This document shows, one piece after another, positions 6,666-7,419 of a DNA stretch of 7,419 bases. The stretch spans positions 21,967 through 29,385 of the forward strand of contig DIZW01000058.1 in NCBI GenBank assembly GCA_002428015.1, read 5' to 3'. A program made the translations under genes and the position numbers. Source of the stretch: Oxalobacteraceae bacterium UBA6018. GTDB taxonomy: Bacteria; Pseudomonadota; Gammaproteobacteria; Burkholderiales; Burkholderiaceae_D. The number at the start of each line of letters is the position of its first letter. Position 1 is the first letter of the stretch. The notes beneath the pieces were generated by a model, which saw only the letters and a list, made by a program, of their open reading frames with translations, did not search any database and had not been told where the DNA came from.

Positions 6666-6671
6666 TATAAT
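6666..6671 (+). promoter_or_regulatory. Consensus -10 element (TATAAT) immediately before the WrbA-like gene
   Basis: A perfect TATAAT ends only 7 bases before the ATG at 6679. Transcription normally starts 6-8 bases after the -10 hexamer, so the mRNA would begin at or within a base or two of the start codon. No good -35 hexamer is seen at 16-18 bases spacing; CTGGAA at 6645-6650 has 15-base spacing and poor similarity. Confidence 0.55.
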
Positions 6672-6678
6672 ACCAACG

Positions 6679-7290
6679 ATGAACCAAACCAATCTGATAA
6701 TTCTCATTTTGTACTATTCGCGGCACGGCGCCACCCGAAAGCTGGCTGAACTGATCGCCCAGGGCGTCGAAAGCATGCCCGGCGTGGACGCGCGCCTGCG
6801 CACGGTACCGGCGGTGTCGACCGTGACGGAGGCGACCGCGGCGGCCATCCCGGACGGCGGCGCGCCCTATGTCGAGTACGCCGACCTGGCCGAGTGCGCG
6901 GGCCTGGCGCTGGGCTCGCCTACGCGCTTCGGCAACATGGCCGCTGCCATGAAGTATTTTTGGGACGGCAGCTCCACCGACTGGCTGGCCGGCACCCTGG
7001 CCGGCAAGCCGGCCGCCGTGTTCACGTCCACCGGCAGCCTGCACGGCGGCCAGGAATCGACCCTGCTGACCATGATGGTGCCGCTGCTGCATCACGGCAT
7101 GATGGTGCTGGGCCTGCCCTACACGCGCCCGGAGCTGATGACCACGTCCAGCGGCGGCAGCCCGTACGGCCCCACCCACTGGTCCGGGATCGACGGCGAC
7201 AAGCCGATCAGCGAGGACGAAAAACGCCTGGCCGTCGAGATGGGCCGGCGCCTGGCCGACACCGCCACGCGCCTGCGGGGAGCGCGCTGA
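6679..7290 (+). CDS. wrbA: WrbA-type NAD(P)H:quinone oxidoreductase, flavodoxin fold
   Basis: A 203-residue FMN flavoprotein of the WrbA family (type IV NAD(P)H:quinone oxidoreductase), which reduces quinones by two electrons in the cytoplasm and limits redox cycling. The FMN-phosphate loop is YYSRHGATRK (12-21). GSPTRFGNMAAAMKYFWD (79-96) and TSTGSLHGGQEST (116-128) line the flavin, and LLHHGMMVLGLPY followed by GGSPYGPTHWSG is the characteristic WrbA second half. Length fits the ~200-residue family. I take the ATG at 6679 because MNQTNLIILILYYS begins the first flavodoxin strand correctly; the frame extends 28 codons upstream to 6595, but those overlap the divergent YihY gene and match nothing. 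No Shine-Dalgarno precedes the ATG. The TGA overlaps the start of the DUF2069 gene, so the two are coupled. The gene symbol is by family, not proven orthology. Confidence 0.92.
   Translation: MNQTNLIILILYYSRHGATRKLAELIAQGVESMPGVDARLRTVPAVSTVTEATAAAIPDGGAPYVEYADLAECAGLALGSPTRFGNMAAAMKYFWDGSSTDWLAGTLAGKPAAVFTSTGSLHGGQESTLLTMMVPLLHHGMMVLGLPYTRPELMTTSSGGSPYGPTHWSGIDGDKPISEDEKRLAVEMGRRLADTATRLRGAR
7277..7282 (+). promoter_or_regulatory. Shine-Dalgarno for the DUF2069 gene
   Basis: GGGGAG lies 7 bases before the ATG at 7290, inside the end of the WrbA-like gene. It supports this ATG as the start and coupled translation from the wrbA-like message. Confidence 0.5.
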
Positions 7291-7419
7291 TGCGGGCGCC
7301 ACGCCACTTCCACATGGGCGCCATCGTCAGCCTGGTGCTGCTGATCTTATGGCTGGTGGCCTGGGAGACCCTGGTCGCGCCGCTGCACCCGGGCGGCTCG
7401 CTGCTGGCGCTCAAGGCGC
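7290..7419 (+). CDS. DUF2069 family membrane protein (3' partial)
   Basis: Forty-three codons are visible before the window ends. After a short basic and His-containing head (MRAPRHFHMG) there is a strong membrane segment at about residues 10-27 (AIVSLVLLILWLVAWETL), then APLHPGGSLLALKA, which matches the start of DUF2069 proteins as I know them. These are small inner-membrane proteins of unknown function. The ATG overlaps the TGA of the WrbA-like gene by one base (TGATG). A second ATG at 7314 is possible but would shorten the N-terminus and leave the GGGGAG site too far away. A DUF2069 gene next to wrbA is an arrangement I recall from other beta- and gammaproteobacteria, which supports the call. 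Confidence 0.8.
   Translation, partial: MRAPRHFHMGAIVSLVLLILWLVAWETLVAPLHPGGSLLALKA

Noticed and set aside
6616..7302. A 229-residue N-terminal extension of the YihY protein
   Set aside because: It is antisense to the WrbA-like gene, is Arg/Gln/Gly-rich, and the YihY family begins near MLSKTV or MVRGLTW.

Overview
The window is very GC-rich, with strong G/C third-position preference, tightly packed genes and short intergenic gaps. Protein content points to a betaproteobacterium of the order Burkholderiales, most likely Oxalobacteraceae (Massilia/Duganella/Janthinobacterium-like). The placement rests on remembered family resemblance of the CBS, YihY/BrkB, WrbA and DUF2069 proteins, not on a search. 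No rRNA, tRNA, CRISPR array, insertion sequence or prophage signature was seen; this looks like ordinary chromosomal core or semi-core sequence.

Layout, left to right. (1) 1-1514, plus: the 3' two thirds of a c-di-GMP signalling protein (end of a DUF3369-like sensor region, degenerate GGDEF, intact EAL). (2) 1560-2884, minus: a two-gene unit, a 149-residue twin-CBS protein followed by a PhzF-family isomerase/epimerase, joined by a TGATG stop/start overlap. (3) 2885-3102: a divergent control region with an AT-rich patch near the CBS gene and a GC-rich inverted repeat plus extended -10 motif near the next gene. (4) 3103-5263, plus: a two-gene unit, a protein of the O-acetylhomoserine sulfhydrylase family followed by an alpha/beta hydrolase whose Shine-Dalgarno lies in the end of the first gene. 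(5) 5260-6615, minus: a YihY/BrkB membrane protein whose stop codon overlaps the hydrolase stop. (6) 6679-7419, plus: a WrbA-type flavoprotein and the start of a DUF2069 membrane protein, again with a TGATG overlap.

The most notable observation is in the gene at 3103-4413. It has the full length and clear sequence character of a PLP-dependent O-acetylhomoserine sulfhydrylase, but the lysine that forms the internal aldimine with PLP is alanine, and several other cofactor-contact positions (the Tyr and Arg of the YSR motif, the PLP-stacking Tyr, the Glu and Asn of the ETLGNP motif, the Thr beside the lysine) are also replaced. The frame is intact and the gene is coupled to an apparently competent hydrolase. 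This looks like a maintained pseudoenzyme or an enzyme with altered chemistry rather than a decaying gene.

Secondary points are the inactive-looking GGDEF beside an intact EAL (probable phosphodiesterase), a probable leaderless wrbA-like transcript (a perfect TATAAT ends 7 bases before the ATG), and candidate regulatory structure in the divergent region. I did not find a defence system, mobile element or clearly new multi-gene system.
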